This document shows positions 26,652-35,067 of a stretch of 64,000 nucleotides of DNA, in pieces. Location: positions 62,001-126,000 of the forward strand of contig JAFSJX010000009.1 of the NCBI GenBank assembly GCA_017449285.1, given 5' to 3'. The notes beneath the pieces are model-generated. The model searched no databases and was not told the DNA's origin. It was given only the letters and a program-made list of their open reading frames with translations. Source of the DNA: Treponema sp. (GTDB taxonomy: Bacteria; Spirochaetota; Spirochaetia; Treponematales; Treponemataceae). A program made the translations under genes and the position numbers. Each line of letters opens with the position of its first letter. The stretch's first letter is position 1.

Positions 26652-28313
26652 ATGGAAGATAAAGAACTGAATGAATATTCGGCACAACTTGACGCGCTCA
26701 GAAAAGACGGCGTGAATTTGATTTCCGCCCTCAAACAGGAGATTGCTGCCGCAAAGCGGAACAAACTGCTTTCATCTGAGGAGCGCGAGAAAATTATCAG
26801 CGGGAACACCGCAAAAATCGCGCAGGCAAAGAGTGTCGCTGAAAAGAACAAGACACAGATTGCCGAAATCGTCAAAAAGGCGGTCGCACGGAACAATGCG
26901 CTTTCAAAAGATGAGATTGCGCGCGTCAATGCGGAGCAGAATGAAGTCATCGCCCGACTCAAAACGGAATATGCAGAGAAAGTGGCGCAGATTGACGCGG
27001 AGACGCTTTCTCGCAAAAAAGAAATCGTTGCTTCCTACGCGGGAAAAACGAGCCAGAAGGACAACGAGGACTGCAAGGAAGATTTGCGTGTCGCCGAATA
27101 CGAGCACAAATCGGCTTTGTTTGACGCGAAGAACAAATTTACCTCTGCGGTGGATGCGGCAAAGGCGGTCAAAAATCAGGCGTATGTGGATTACGTGCAG
27201 AAAAACCGTGCGCTCAGAAACGGTCAGACAAACTTCAAGGAAGATTTTACGCTTTCGGTGCAGAACTACATCAACAAGTTCAAGATGTCAAAATTCCTGC
27301 TTGACAACGGCTTGTATCTTGCGATTTTAGTGTTCTTCATCGTCTGTATCGTGCTTGCCCCTCTCTCTGGAAACGGAAACTTGCTCTCGCTCCCAAACAT
27401 CTTTACGATTTTGGAGCAGTCTTCGGTGCGTATGTTCTACGCGCTTGGCGTTGCGGGCTTGATTTTGCTTGCGGGTACGGATTTGAGTGTAGGCCGAATG
27501 GTCGCGCTTGGTGCGGTCATCACGGGACTTATTTTGCATCCGGGGCAGAACATCGTGACCTTCTTTGGCTTAGGCCCGTGGGATTTTACCGCGCTCCCCA
27601 CATTTGTCCGTCTTGCTTCCGCGCTGATTCTTTCGATTGTGCTGTGCGTTATTTTCTCCGCCTTTGCCGGTGTGTTCAGCGCGAAACTGAAAATTCACCC
27701 CTTTATCTCCACGCTGGCGACGCAGTTGATTATCTACGGCTTGCTCTTCTTTGGGACAAGCGGCACTCCGGTCGGCTCAATCGACGCGGGAATCAAAGAT
27801 ATGCTTGGTGGCAGATGGATTCTGGGAACGCTCGGCGGGGAGCTGATTACTTTCCCCAAACTGATTATTCCGGCGGTCATCGCAATTCTGGTGGCATGGT
27901 TTATCTGGAACAAAACGACATTCGGAAAGAACATGTATGCGGTCGGCGGAAATGCTGAGGCGGCGAGCGTGAGCGGTATCAGCGTGTTCTGGGTGACGAT
28001 GGGCGTGTTCATCATGGCGGGCATTTTCTACGGCTGTGGCGCATTTCTGGAGGCATTCAAGGCAAACGCTTCTGCAGGAACGGGGCAGGGCTACGAACTT
28101 GATGCAATCGCCGCCTGTGTCGTCGGTGGCATCTCATTCAACGGTGGCATCGGAAAAATCGGTGGCGCGGTCATCGGTGTCATCATCTTCACGAGCCTTA
28201 CCTACTGCCTTACCTTCTTAGGAATCGACACCAACTTGCAGTTCGTCTTTAAGGGCTTGATTATCATTGCGGCGGTCGCGTTGGATAGCGTAAAGTACTT
28301 GAAGCGAAAGTAA
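26652..28313 (+). CDS. mglC: MglC-type sugar permease with long N-terminal coiled-coil extension
   Basis: Inner-membrane permease of the Mgl system, 553 residues; usual MglC is about 340. The start is ATG 26652 with AAGGAGACCAAAT upstream. Residues 1-210 are hydrophilic, rich in Lys, Ala, Glu and Asn with heptad-like spacing (for example SVAEKNKTQIAEIVKKAVAR), predicting an alpha-helical coiled coil in the cytoplasm. The CUT2 permease core begins near residue 218 (LLDNGLYLAILVFFIVCIVL) and carries the family stretches LAGTDLSVGRMVALGA near 285 and VGGISFNGGIGKIGGAVIGV near 495. The extension is in frame, shares codon style with the core, and is not a separate gene. Its role is unknown; it could contact MglA or another cytoplasmic partner. 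Confidence 0.92.
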   Translation: MEDKELNEYSAQLDALRKDGVNLISALKQEIAAAKRNKLLSSEEREKIISGNTAKIAQAKSVAEKNKTQIAEIVKKAVARNNALSKDEIARVNAEQNEVIARLKTEYAEKVAQIDAETLSRKKEIVASYAGKTSQKDNEDCKEDLRVAEYEHKSALFDAKNKFTSAVDAAKAVKNQAYVDYVQKNRALRNGQTNFKEDFTLSVQNYINKFKMSKFLLDNGLYLAILVFFIVCIVLAPLSGNGNLLSLPNIFTILEQSSVRMFYALGVAGLILLAGTDLSVGRMVALGAVITGLILHPGQNIVTFFGLGPWDFTALPTFVRLASALILSIVLCVIFSAFAGVFSAKLKIHPFISTLATQLIIYGLLFFGTSGTPVGSIDAGIKDMLGGRWILGTLGGELITFPKLIIPAVIAILVAWFIWNKTTFGKNMYAVGGNAEAASVSGISVFWVTMGVFIMAGIFYGCGAFLEAFKANASAGTGQGYELDAIAACVVGGISFNGGIGKIGGAVIGVIIFTSLTYCLTFLGIDTNLQFVFKGLIIIAAVALDSVKYLKRK

Positions 28314-28337
28314 TACTCGCGCTGTATGCATGGCACG

Positions 28338-28376
28338 AAAAGGCGTTTGTCTGTCTAGGCGAACGCCTTTTTTTTC
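28338..28376 (+). terminator. Terminator of the mglBAC operon
   Basis: Stem AAAGGCGTT / AACGCCTTT with a loop of about 13 bases, followed by TTTTT, 25 bases after the mglC stop. Confidence 0.85.
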
Positions 28377-28437
28377 TATGAATATGCCAAAAATTTTATT
28401 TTTCTTGCGGTTAAAAAATAAAGTTGGCAAAATAAAG

Positions 28438-28466
28438 TTGCAAAAAGCGTAGAACTAAGATAAAAT
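28438..28466 (+). promoter_or_regulatory. Promoter of the 217-residue hypothetical gene
   Basis: TTGCAA (28438-28443), 17-base spacer, TAAAAT (28461-28466). A duplicated AATAAAGTTG stretch lies just upstream. Confidence 0.6.
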
Positions 28467-28506
28467 AGAAGTGATACCAATCGCATTGTGTAAAGGAGCG
28501 GAACAG

Positions 28507-29160
28507 ATGTTTTTTAAAATCGCAATTGATAAGGTTGAAGAGGGATGTTTGATTATTACCTCTGGGGAATACAAAGCGTCAAACTGGACGAATCCTAAGT
28601 TGCACGGACTTGAAATTGTAAAAGAACCGACTTTTCTTGAAGGCGGCAAACGTGCTTTGGTGACGTACCGAGATGAAAACGGAAAATTGATTGATGGCTG
28701 TCTGAAAGTGGTGAATGATAATGGCTGGGATATTATTATTCTGGAAACGCCCTACGACAACGAAAATGACAAGCCAACTGATTTTACGGGCGAAATTATT
28801 GTTCCCGCAATCGTCAAGAATTCTGCCGCAGATGAGGCAATTACTGGCGCGATGCTCAAACGGCAGAGCATTTCCACGCTTGCGGAATTCAAAAAGCATA
28901 AGTCCGTCGTTGTTTCAAATGATACGTTTGGCGCAATGGTCATTAAATTTGACGAGAACACCGAATTCATCAATATTTCCCGTGGAGACGGTACGCAGGT
29001 TATGGACTTAAAGTTGCATCACCTTGCGCCGGGATTTATCTCAAACTGGCGCGTTATGAAGTACGAGTCTGACGACGCTCCGGTTATCTTCCCTGTGAAC
29101 GATACCGAATTCGGCGTTTCAAACTTGATTTTCAAGGTCATCAGTTTTATTGATAAATAG
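28507..29160 (+). CDS. Hypothetical protein, 217 residues
   Basis: I do not recognise a family. The start is ATG 28507 with AAAGGAGCGGAACAG upstream; a GTG 36 bases earlier lacks such a site. The protein is soluble, has no signal peptide or membrane span, and is mildly acidic with alternating beta-strand-like segments (CLIITSGEY, DIIILETPY, GAMVIKFDE). It has its own promoter and lies after the mgl terminator. The last 11 bases overlap the open frame of the next gene. Confidence 0.75.
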   Translation: MFFKIAIDKVEEGCLIITSGEYKASNWTNPKLHGLEIVKEPTFLEGGKRALVTYRDENGKLIDGCLKVVNDNGWDIIILETPYDNENDKPTDFTGEIIVPAIVKNSAADEAITGAMLKRQSISTLAEFKKHKSVVVSNDTFGAMVIKFDENTEFINISRGDGTQVMDLKLHHLAPGFISNWRVMKYESDDAPVIFPVNDTEFGVSNLIFKVISFIDK

Positions 29161-30523
29161 ACAAAACAAAGAGGGGGAAGTCTCCCCCTCGCTCCAGCCC
29201 TCCGCGTCGCTTCGGTCTTCCGCTACCCCCTCTGCGGGGACACCCCCGCAACGCCCCGCGAGTTTTGTTGCTTCTCCCCAATGCGCCGCGCTCTATTTCC
29301 AATACCGCAAACATCCGCAGAGCACGAACACCAATATTTCGTTTGGATTTCGTGCGCACAAACTTGACATTGCGCGGCTGGAATCGGCGTTGAATCAGAT
29401 TATCGCGCGGCACGAGCAGTTGCGTTCCAATTTTACAGAAGAAAACGGCGTTGTCATGCAGACTATTGCCCCACACCGCCGCCTTACCGTTACGCGCTTT
29501 GTAGGCAACGATTTTCGCAAGTTCAACCAACCGTTTTGCTTAGAGCAAGATTTGCTCATGCGGGCGGCGGTCAAGGGCGACACGGTTTTGCTTTCGTTTT
29601 CGCACATCATCACCGACGGGCTTTCCATGGCGATTTTCTTCCGCGAACTGAATGAACTGTACGAAGCACCGTTGACTTCTGCTTGCGAACAATCGCCGCT
29701 TGCCACCGCGCCACACATCGTGGACTGCCGTATTGAAAATGAGATTTTTTCCGCCAATGAGCCGTATTGGTTGCATGTGACGGAAAATGCTCCGTCGCCG
29801 CTCATGCTCCCCAGTGACTTGCTTGCAAACGATGCGGCGCGTTCGTATGGCGGTGCAGGCGGCTCATTGATTGCCACGTTCGGCGCAGAGACAACCGCAG
29901 CCGTGCGCGCCATGTGCCGTCGCCTTGCCATAACGCCGTTCGTGTTTTATATAACGGCATTCTGCGTCTTTTTGGCGCGCACTTGTCACGCCACTGACGT
30001 TATCACGGGAACGAATATTGCTTGCCGCACCAAAGCGAATCTGCGCGCAATCGGTCTGTTCGCCACGGTCGTACCCGTTCGCCTGCACGTTCCCGCCGCA
30101 TGGACGAACGCACCGTGCGCACAATCCCCGTCTGCCGCATCTCCGTGCGCCATGCCGTCCGCAGATGCGCGCGACGCATTGTTGTTAGAAATGCATCGCC
30201 ATATTCGCGCGTCACTTTGCCATAAGCACGTGGATATGGCTTCCGTACTCGCGCGCAAAGGGCTTTCCGACTGGCGCGACCTGTTCCGCACGCTGTTCAC
30301 CTACGAGGACGCGCGCATGGCAAATATTCGTCTGGGCGGCGAGCCGTGCGAATTTGTGCCCGTACCGTCCTCTCATGCGGCGGCAGATTTTAACATCTGC
30401 CTGTTTCCATTCAAGACAGAAAGCAGACTGCTGCTCATTTACCGCACCGACTTGTTCAGTGCGAAAACGGCAGCAGCCTATCTTGATGAATATATGGATA
30501 TTGTGGCGGAAATGGCACAGTAG
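29150..30523 (+). CDS. Stand-alone NRPS-type condensation-domain protein
   Basis: About 410-457 residues. From residue 40 the sequence fits the condensation/acyltransferase superfamily: SPQCAALYFQYRKHPQST, ALNQIIARHEQLRSNF, the active-site motif SHIITDG (HxxxDG type, near 148), and DVITGTNIACRTKANLRAIGLFATVVPVRL near 285. No adenylation or carrier domain is attached. Such single domains make amide or ester bonds, or act as acyltransferases like PapA5. The start is doubtful: the frame opens at 29150 overlapping the previous gene, and the first 36 residues are low-complexity sequence from the GC-rich element, with no good ribosome binding site. The 3' half is unusually rich in GCGC-type codons, suggesting foreign origin. 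Confidence 0.7.
   Translation: MINRQNKEGEVSPSLQPSASLRSSATPSAGTPPQRPASFVASPQCAALYFQYRKHPQSTNTNISFGFRAHKLDIARLESALNQIIARHEQLRSNFTEENGVVMQTIAPHRRLTVTRFVGNDFRKFNQPFCLEQDLLMRAAVKGDTVLLSFSHIITDGLSMAIFFRELNELYEAPLTSACEQSPLATAPHIVDCRIENEIFSANEPYWLHVTENAPSPLMLPSDLLANDAARSYGGAGGSLIATFGAETTAAVRAMCRRLAITPFVFYITAFCVFLARTCHATDVITGTNIACRTKANLRAIGLFATVVPVRLHVPAAWTNAPCAQSPSAASPCAMPSADARDALLLEMHRHIRASLCHKHVDMASVLARKGLSDWRDLFRTLFTYEDARMANIRLGGEPCEFVPVPSSHAAADFNICLFPFKTESRLLLIYRTDLFSAKTAAAYLDEYMDIVAEMAQ
29161..29270. repeat. GC-rich repeat-like element at the 5' end of the condensation-domain gene
   Basis: This 110-base stretch is far richer in C and G than its surroundings and contains two hairpins, GAGGGGGA/TCCCCCTC (29171-29178 with 29183-29190) and GCGGGGACACCCCCGC near 29235. 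It is translated as a Ser/Pro/Arg low-complexity leader if the upstream start is used. It looks like an inserted intergenic element rather than coding sequence. Confidence 0.5.
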
Positions 30524-30551
30524 CGTCATTGTCAGGCATGATTTGACAATC

Positions 30552-31511
30552 TTACAGGCCTAGTTCTTTCTTTGCGTTCAGCAAATCTTCTTTTGCGGCA
30601 AGCGCGGCTTTTCCTGCTGCGTCCGCAATTTCTTTGATGTTCAGGTTACCGCTTTCCACTTTGTCGGCAAGTTCGGGTGCTTTTTTCCATGCGCACAGAA
30701 TGCCTCGCGAGGAATTGACCACGCCGCCAGCCTTGTCTAAAAGCGTTGCCGCAATACGAGCCGCTCCTCCCTGCGCACCATACCCTGGAATCAGGAAGAA
30801 AATATCAGGATAGGCATCGCGGAGCGCACGGGCATCACTTTCTTCCGTGCAGCCGACAACTGCGCCCACTGGCGAACAAGTCTGCTTGGGGTACAGTTTT
30901 TTGAATTCCTTGCTGATTTTTTTTAGTTCCGCGCCGACTTTATCCAGTACAAGTCCGCCTTTTTTGAGTTCCTGTTGCTCAATATCTGTCATGCCGGGAT
31001 TTGACGTGCGGAGCAATACGAAAATGCCTTTTCCTCCAGTTGGTTCAGTTTGGTGTTGCGATTTTGTTTTGGCGGGCGCACAGTATTCGGTAAAGGGCTT
31101 TAACGTATCGAAGCCCATGTACGGATTGATTGTGATGATGTCGGTCTCAAAATCGCCAGAAAAATGGGCGCGGGCATAGGCTTTTGCCGTGTCTGCGATG
31201 TCGCCACGTTTGATGTCACTTATGGCAATTAGTCCTGCCTCATGCACGGCGCGGATTGTTTCTATGTATGCCTTTAGTCCAGAAAGACCCATCGCCTCGT
31301 AATAGGCAATCTGAATCTTGCAGCAGCAGGCAGATTTGTCGGCGGCAATGCGTTTGATAATTTCTTTGTTGTACGTCAGAATTGCGTCTGCAGGAGAGTT
31401 AAAAACTTTGAGCAAGGGTGCGGGCAAATACGAAGGGTCTGTGTCGAGTCCTACGCACAACGGACCATTTTTTGCCGCCGCATCCTGTAATTGTTCCATA
31501 AGATGTTTCAT
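30552..31511 (-). CDS. pyrF: Orotidine-5'-phosphate decarboxylase, type 2
   Basis: Last step of UMP synthesis: OMP to UMP + CO2. 319 residues, the length of the longer type 2 PyrF. Visible motifs are CVGLDTDPSYLP (near 17), the catalytic SDIKRGDIADT (near 103) and the phosphate-binding end IPGYGAQGG (near 240). I place the start at ATG 31511 (MKHLMEQLQDAAAK), six bases after a TATACT box; the ATG at 31517 abuts the box and would precede transcription start. There is no Shine-Dalgarno site. The longer open frame upstream adds 33 unrelated residues. It converges with the condensation-domain gene; no other pyr gene is nearby. Confidence 0.93.
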   Translation of the reverse strand: MKHLMEQLQDAAAKNGPLCVGLDTDPSYLPAPLLKVFNSPADAILTYNKEIIKRIAADKSACCCKIQIAYYEAMGLSGLKAYIETIRAVHEAGLIAISDIKRGDIADTAKAYARAHFSGDFETDIITINPYMGFDTLKPFTEYCAPAKTKSQHQTEPTGGKGIFVLLRTSNPGMTDIEQQELKKGGLVLDKVGAELKKISKEFKKLYPKQTCSPVGAVVGCTEESDARALRDAYPDIFFLIPGYGAQGGAARIAATLLDKAGGVVNSSRGILCAWKKAPELADKVESGNLNIKEIADAAGKAALAAKEDLLNAKKELGL

Positions 31512-31517
31512 AGGCAT

Positions 31518-31546
31518 AGTATAACAGTTTTCGGCACATTTGCCAA
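31518..31546 (-). promoter_or_regulatory. Promoter of pyrF, predicted leaderless
   Basis: On the minus strand TTGGCA (31546-31541), 17-base spacer, TATACT (31523-31518), then six bases and the ATG at 31511. Predicted transcription start coincides with the start codon. Confidence 0.7.
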
Positions 31547-31571
31547 TGCGGTAGCGCTGGAAGCCCCGAAG

Positions 31572-31638
31572 TTGCCGTAGGCAATGGAGCGCAAGCGGAA
31601 GGGCGGACATAGCGGCGACGCAAAGCGGCGCACCGCCC
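31572..31638. repeat. GC-rich dispersed repeat copy (AGCGxAAGCGGAA type)
   Basis: Contains GTAGGCAATGGAGCGCAAGC followed by GGAA, which matches 37152-37175 with two visible changes, plus an AGGGCGG/CCGCCCT inverted repeat that may terminate the acyl-CoA synthetase transcript. It lies in the gap between pyrF and the acyl-CoA synthetase gene. Confidence 0.55.
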
Positions 31639-31640
31639 TG

Positions 31641-33392
31641 TTATTTTTTGTAATTCCGTTTGACTTTTTGCGTGGTGGTCATTTCCAGCGGTTTTTCAAG
31701 CAACGTGATTCGGCTGATTCTGGCGTAAGGCTGGAGCGTTTTGTTCACGATGTCTACAATTTGTTTGACCTGCATTTTTACGGAACTGGATGTTTCGTTT
31801 CCTGCCCGCTCAATGCCCAGTTTTTTGAACACGTCGTCGCTCGGATAAATCAACGCCTCAATTTCTTCGCTCTTGGTGGTGAAATCGGCAATGTAGCCCT
31901 GCACGGTTATCTGCTCGATGTCGGTGTAGAGTTGGAACGCGTTTTCGATTTCTTCGGGGTAGACGTTTTTTCCGCCTTCGGTGACAATCATATTTTTTAC
32001 GCGACCTGCAAGAATTAGGTAGCCTTCGCCGTCAAGTTTGCCCAAATCGCCCGTTTTGAACCAGCCGTCCTCGGTAAAGACTTTTGCGGTCTCTTCCGGC
32101 ATATTGTAGTAGCCTTGGAACACCATCGGACCTTTGACGCACACTTCGCCCACGCCGTCTTCCGCAGGGTCAAGAATTTTCATCTCCATCCACGGGAAGA
32201 AATATTGACCGACGCTTTCAATCTTAAAGTGGTCAATCGGGTTGAGCGTGATAATCGGACTGGTTTCCGTAAGACCGTAGCCTTGCACAAAGTCGATGCC
32301 CATTTCGTTGTAGACTTTGAACACGCTTGCGGCCAACGGACCTCCGCCACAAATTGCGATGCGCAGGGAATAAATGTTCGCCTGCTGCAAGACCGATTTG
32401 AAGAGTTTTTTTCCGATGTTCACGTGGAAGATTTTTTTGGTGATGTAGGAAATGGCAAGCAGCAGTTTGATGATGCCGTAGACAACCGCTCCTTTCGCGC
32501 GGATTCCTTTCATAATGCCCGCAAGCAGTTTGTTGAACAGAAGCGGCACTCCAAGGAGCATGGTAATCTGTCCTTCTTTGAGTTCCTTCATCAGACGGCT
32601 GACAGCCATGCTTTTTCCGAACACGACTTCGCTTCCCATCGTAATTGAGACAATCAGGACTGCAAGCATTGTGTATGCGTGATGAATTGGGAGCAGCGCG
32701 TAGAACACATCGGTTTCGTAGATGGTCATACGTGATTGGGCAATCATCGCGTCGGCAATCAGATTTTTGTGGGTCAGCATAACGCCTTTTGGTGTGCCGG
32801 TCGTTCCGCTGGTGAACAGAATACAGGCAAGGTCAGTTTCGACAGGCTTGTTCTGATTTTTTATCCGTGCGATTTCGGCTCCGTCGCGGTCAGTTTTCAG
32901 ATTGTACGCATACAAATCGGGATGTTTGGGGCAGAGCGAATAGACTTTAAAATCGTAAGAGTTTTCTGAAAAATGCGTGAATTTTTCTTCGTCAACGAAC
33001 AGGAATTTGGGCTTTGCGGTGTTCAAAAGATTTTCAATTTCTGTGGCAGAAAGCGCGTAGTCAATCGGGCAGATGACGGCGCCAGAATACAATGCGGCAA
33101 GATACACGGTTGCCCATTCGGGGGAATTTTTTCCCGTTACGGCAACGCGGTCGCCTTTGACCACACCGTTTGCCGTCAGCCAGTCAGAAAGCCGCGTGAC
33201 TTTTTCAACGACCTGTGCGTAGGTCAGCGTATTTTTTGCGCCGCCCGCTCCCTCAAAATCGGTAAAACTCGGTCGGTTGCCGAATCGTTTTGCCGTAATC
33301 GAATACATTTCTGGCACGGTCGGCCATTCACCCGCAAAATCATCACGGAAATCCGCCAAAAAATCCCAGGGAAGTTTCTGCTTTTTAGCCAC
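31641..33392 (-). CDS. Long-chain acyl-CoA synthetase (AMP-forming)
   Basis: Fatty acid activation: acid + ATP + CoA to acyl-CoA. 583 residues of the ANL superfamily. Motifs seen: phosphate-binding loop LFTSGTTGTPKGVMLTHKNL (near 188), QGYGLTETSPIITLNP (near 368), WFKTGDLGKLDGEGYLILAGR (near 441) and the C-terminal catalytic Lys region TTQKVKRNYKK at the very end. GTG 33392 is the start, with AAGGAGCAGATT upstream. No membrane span; likely membrane-associated at the cytoplasmic face. Spirochaetes often scavenge fatty acids, which fits. It has its own promoter. Confidence 0.92.
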   Translation of the reverse strand: MAKKQKLPWDFLADFRDDFAGEWPTVPEMYSITAKRFGNRPSFTDFEGAGGAKNTLTYAQVVEKVTRLSDWLTANGVVKGDRVAVTGKNSPEWATVYLAALYSGAVICPIDYALSATEIENLLNTAKPKFLFVDEEKFTHFSENSYDFKVYSLCPKHPDLYAYNLKTDRDGAEIARIKNQNKPVETDLACILFTSGTTGTPKGVMLTHKNLIADAMIAQSRMTIYETDVFYALLPIHHAYTMLAVLIVSITMGSEVVFGKSMAVSRLMKELKEGQITMLLGVPLLFNKLLAGIMKGIRAKGAVVYGIIKLLLAISYITKKIFHVNIGKKLFKSVLQQANIYSLRIAICGGGPLAASVFKVYNEMGIDFVQGYGLTETSPIITLNPIDHFKIESVGQYFFPWMEMKILDPAEDGVGEVCVKGPMVFQGYYNMPEETAKVFTEDGWFKTGDLGKLDGEGYLILAGRVKNMIVTEGGKNVYPEEIENAFQLYTDIEQITVQGYIADFTTKSEEIEALIYPSDDVFKKLGIERAGNETSSSVKMQVKQIVDIVNKTLQPYARISRITLLEKPLEMTTTQKVKRNYKK

Positions 33393-33419
33393 AATCTGCT
33401 CCTTAATTCTCTTCTATTC

Positions 33420-33448
33420 ATTATCGCACAGGTTTTCGGATTTGTAAA
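33420..33448 (-). promoter_or_regulatory. Promoter of the acyl-CoA synthetase gene
   Basis: Minus strand TTTACA (33448-33443), 17-base spacer ending TGC, then GATAAT (33425-33420): an extended -10 promoter. Confidence 0.65.
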
Positions 33449-33509
33449 ACTAAATGTATGCGCAAGAAAACGATTATCGGGTAGAGAGTGACACAAGTTT
33501 TCAAGGGTA

Positions 33510-33538
33510 TAGACAAAGGTACGGATTTCTGATAAGAT
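33510..33538 (+). promoter_or_regulatory. Promoter of tRNA-Cys
   Basis: TAGACA (33510-33515), 17-base spacer, TAAGAT (33533-33538), ending 11 bases before the tRNA. Confidence 0.6.
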
Positions 33539-33549
33539 TATTTCTACAT

Positions 33550-33621
33550 GGCGTCTTACCCAAGCGGTAAGGGAGTGGTCTGCAAAACCATTATGCAGCG
33601 GTTCGATTCCGCTAGACGCCT
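33550..33621 (+). tRNA. tRNA-Cys (GCA)
   Basis: A 72-base cloverleaf: acceptor stem GGCGTCT / AGACGCC, short D arm with loop AAGCGGTAA, anticodon arm GTGGT-CTGCAAA-ACCAT with anticodon GCA, and T arm AGCGG-TTCGATT-CCGCT with discriminator T. CCA is not encoded. A terminator follows immediately. Confidence 0.95.
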
Positions 33622-33631
33622 TGAACAGAAG

Positions 33632-33657
33632 AGATGTCCGCAAGGGCATCTTTTTTG
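33632..33657 (+). terminator. Terminator of tRNA-Cys
   Basis: Stem AGATGTCC / GGGCATCT with a GCAA tetraloop, then TTTTTT. Confidence 0.85.
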
Positions 33658-33704
33658 TTGTTCCAGCTCCGTCATGGCAAAGCCGGGAGTTGTTTTTATA
33701 TATA

Positions 33705-33738
33705 GGGAGTGACCAATTGCGTCACTCCCGCTTTTTTT
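33705..33738. terminator. Second hairpin terminator between tRNA-Cys and convergent gene
   Basis: Perfect 9-bp stem GGGAGTGAC / GTCACTCCC (33705-33713 with 33721-33729). On the plus strand it is followed by GCTTTTTTT. On the minus strand it directly follows the stop of the membrane-protein gene but has only a TATATATAAA tail. Confidence 0.75.
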
Positions 33739-34264
33739 ACTTCGGTTTTAACCGCGGCACTAAATTCAGAATCATCTGCACGGCATTGGTACGGTCTTCT
33801 TCGTCCGCAAACACAAGCGTTGTTTCCGTGCCGTTCCGCCGAATGATGCGCAATGATGTTTTGTAGTCGCCATCGCTTTCGGGGTCATCTTCGTAGGCGA
33901 GCGTGGGAAGACTTTCTATGTCCGCAAAAAATATCGTCTGTCCGCCAACCACAATCGCTTCCTGATATACGCCTGCCATGCCACGGTTTGCCGCCTCGCG
34001 CGCAGCCATTTCCGCCGCAATCAATGCCGTGCCAAGCAGAATGACGTTGACGAATGTACCCATATCGCGGAGCGGAATCACGAAAATGACAGCGGCGGCT
34101 ATCACCGCAAGCAGAATCCATTTTGCCGAGGACGTGTTTTTAAGCGCGAGCCGTTGTTCTCCCGCATTCTTGCGCAGTTTTTTCGCCCGCACGGGAATCG
34201 AAATCATAATCGCCACATAGCAGACAAAAGCCGCCGCGCACAGTCCAACCGTCATCATATTCAT
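33737..34264 (-). CDS. Hypothetical membrane protein, 175 residues
   Basis: No recognised family. It has three hydrophobic segments in the first 100 residues (TVGLCAAAFVCYVAIMISI; KWILLAVIAAAVIFVIPL; VILLGTALIAAEMAA), then a soluble C-terminal half with beta-strands (GGQTIFFADIESL, YKTSLRIIRRNGTETTLVFA) suggesting a small PH-like domain. The start at ATG 34264 has AAAGGGAG six bases upstream. It begins 15 bases after the Nudix stop, so it is co-transcribed with it. Confidence 0.75.
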   Translation of the reverse strand: MNMMTVGLCAAAFVCYVAIMISIPVRAKKLRKNAGEQRLALKNTSSAKWILLAVIAAAVIFVIPLRDMGTFVNVILLGTALIAAEMAAREAANRGMAGVYQEAIVVGGQTIFFADIESLPTLAYEDDPESDGDYKTSLRIIRRNGTETTLVFADEEDRTNAVQMILNLVPRLKPK

Positions 34265-34279
34265 AGTATACTCCCTTTG

Positions 34280-34810
34280 TTATTGGTGATTTTCTTTTAG
34301 CCAAAGCGCAAGCGTTTTTCGTGCGCTCTCAAAAGCAAGCGGCAGTTCAGAAAGTTCCCGCTCATTCTGCACGGAACGCCAGTCAAAAGCCGTTACCTCT
34401 CCTTCCTGAGCCGACAACTCTGCCCCCGCAGGAAGTTTCGCCGTGAAGAACAAATCGCAAGTCTTGTAAACAATGCCTTTGTATTCGTAGGTGTTGGGAA
34501 AACTGCACAGATAGCGCACGGCATACGGCTTTACACCGATTTCTTCCATAGATTCACGCACTGCCGCCTCTTCCGCCGTTTCATCGGGGTCAACAAATCC
34601 GCCCGGAAGCGCGAGGAATCCCTTGCGAGGCTCTTTTCCCCGCCGCTCAAACAGAACGCGCCCTTTGTCGTCACAGATAATCAGCCCCACCGCCGAAGCG
34701 ACATTGTTGTACAAATCAAATCCGCAGTCAGCGCAGAGCCACTTTCGCATCTTCACATTCTGAATCTGCCTTCCCCCGCAGTTCGGACAAAAATTGAAAT
34801 CATTTTGCAT
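34280..34810 (-). CDS. Nudix hydrolase with N-terminal zinc ribbon
   Basis: Nucleotide-diphosphate hydrolase, 176 residues. Residues 5-32 form a Cys4 zinc ribbon (FCPNCGG ... CADCGF). The Nudix box GGFVDPDETAEEAAVRESME with EIG following is complete (near 76-98), with the REXXEE metal ligands intact. NudC-type NADH/NAD-cap pyrophosphatases share this layout, but the lack of the larger NudC N-domain leaves the substrate open (NADH, ADP-ribose or oxidised nucleotides). I place the start at ATG 34810, six bases after TATAAT; the longer frame adds 12 residues through the promoter. It heads a two-gene operon. Confidence 0.88.
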   Translation of the reverse strand: MQNDFNFCPNCGGRQIQNVKMRKWLCADCGFDLYNNVASAVGLIICDDKGRVLFERRGKEPRKGFLALPGGFVDPDETAEEAAVRESMEEIGVKPYAVRYLCSFPNTYEYKGIVYKTCDLFFTAKLPAGAELSAQEGEVTAFDWRSVQNERELSELPLAFESARKTLALWLKENHQ

Positions 34811-34816
34811 ACGGGC

Positions 34817-34846
34817 ATTATAGCAGAAAAACGGAGGAAATGACAC
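34817..34846 (-). promoter_or_regulatory. Promoter of the Nudix gene, predicted leaderless
   Basis: Extended -10 TGCTATAAT (TATAAT at 34822-34817) with a weak -35 GTGTCA 18 bases upstream. ATG 34810 starts exactly six bases after the -10 box, with no Shine-Dalgarno site. Confidence 0.65.
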
Positions 34847-35067
34847 TACGGGAAATTTTTGTTTTTTTCTTTCTATTTCTTCGATAGTCTAATCCAAAAC
34901 GCAGATTTTCTTTAAAAATAGAAGCCATATTTTCATAATACCCGATTGAATCATTCTATTTGAATTTGAGTATCAGAGGTGCAACTTTCATTTTTGCTGA
35001 CGGTATCAAGTTAGCGTGTTATTTTAGATGTATATGTATTAAATTTGCGTGTTACAAGGAGATTCTT

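Noticed and set aside
34253-34270. TATACT-N6-ATG in front of the 175-residue membrane protein, like the leaderless genes
   Set aside because: There is no -35 box, and the earlier ATG 34264 has AAAGGGAG at proper spacing 15 bases after the Nudix stop, so ordinary operon translation explains it.
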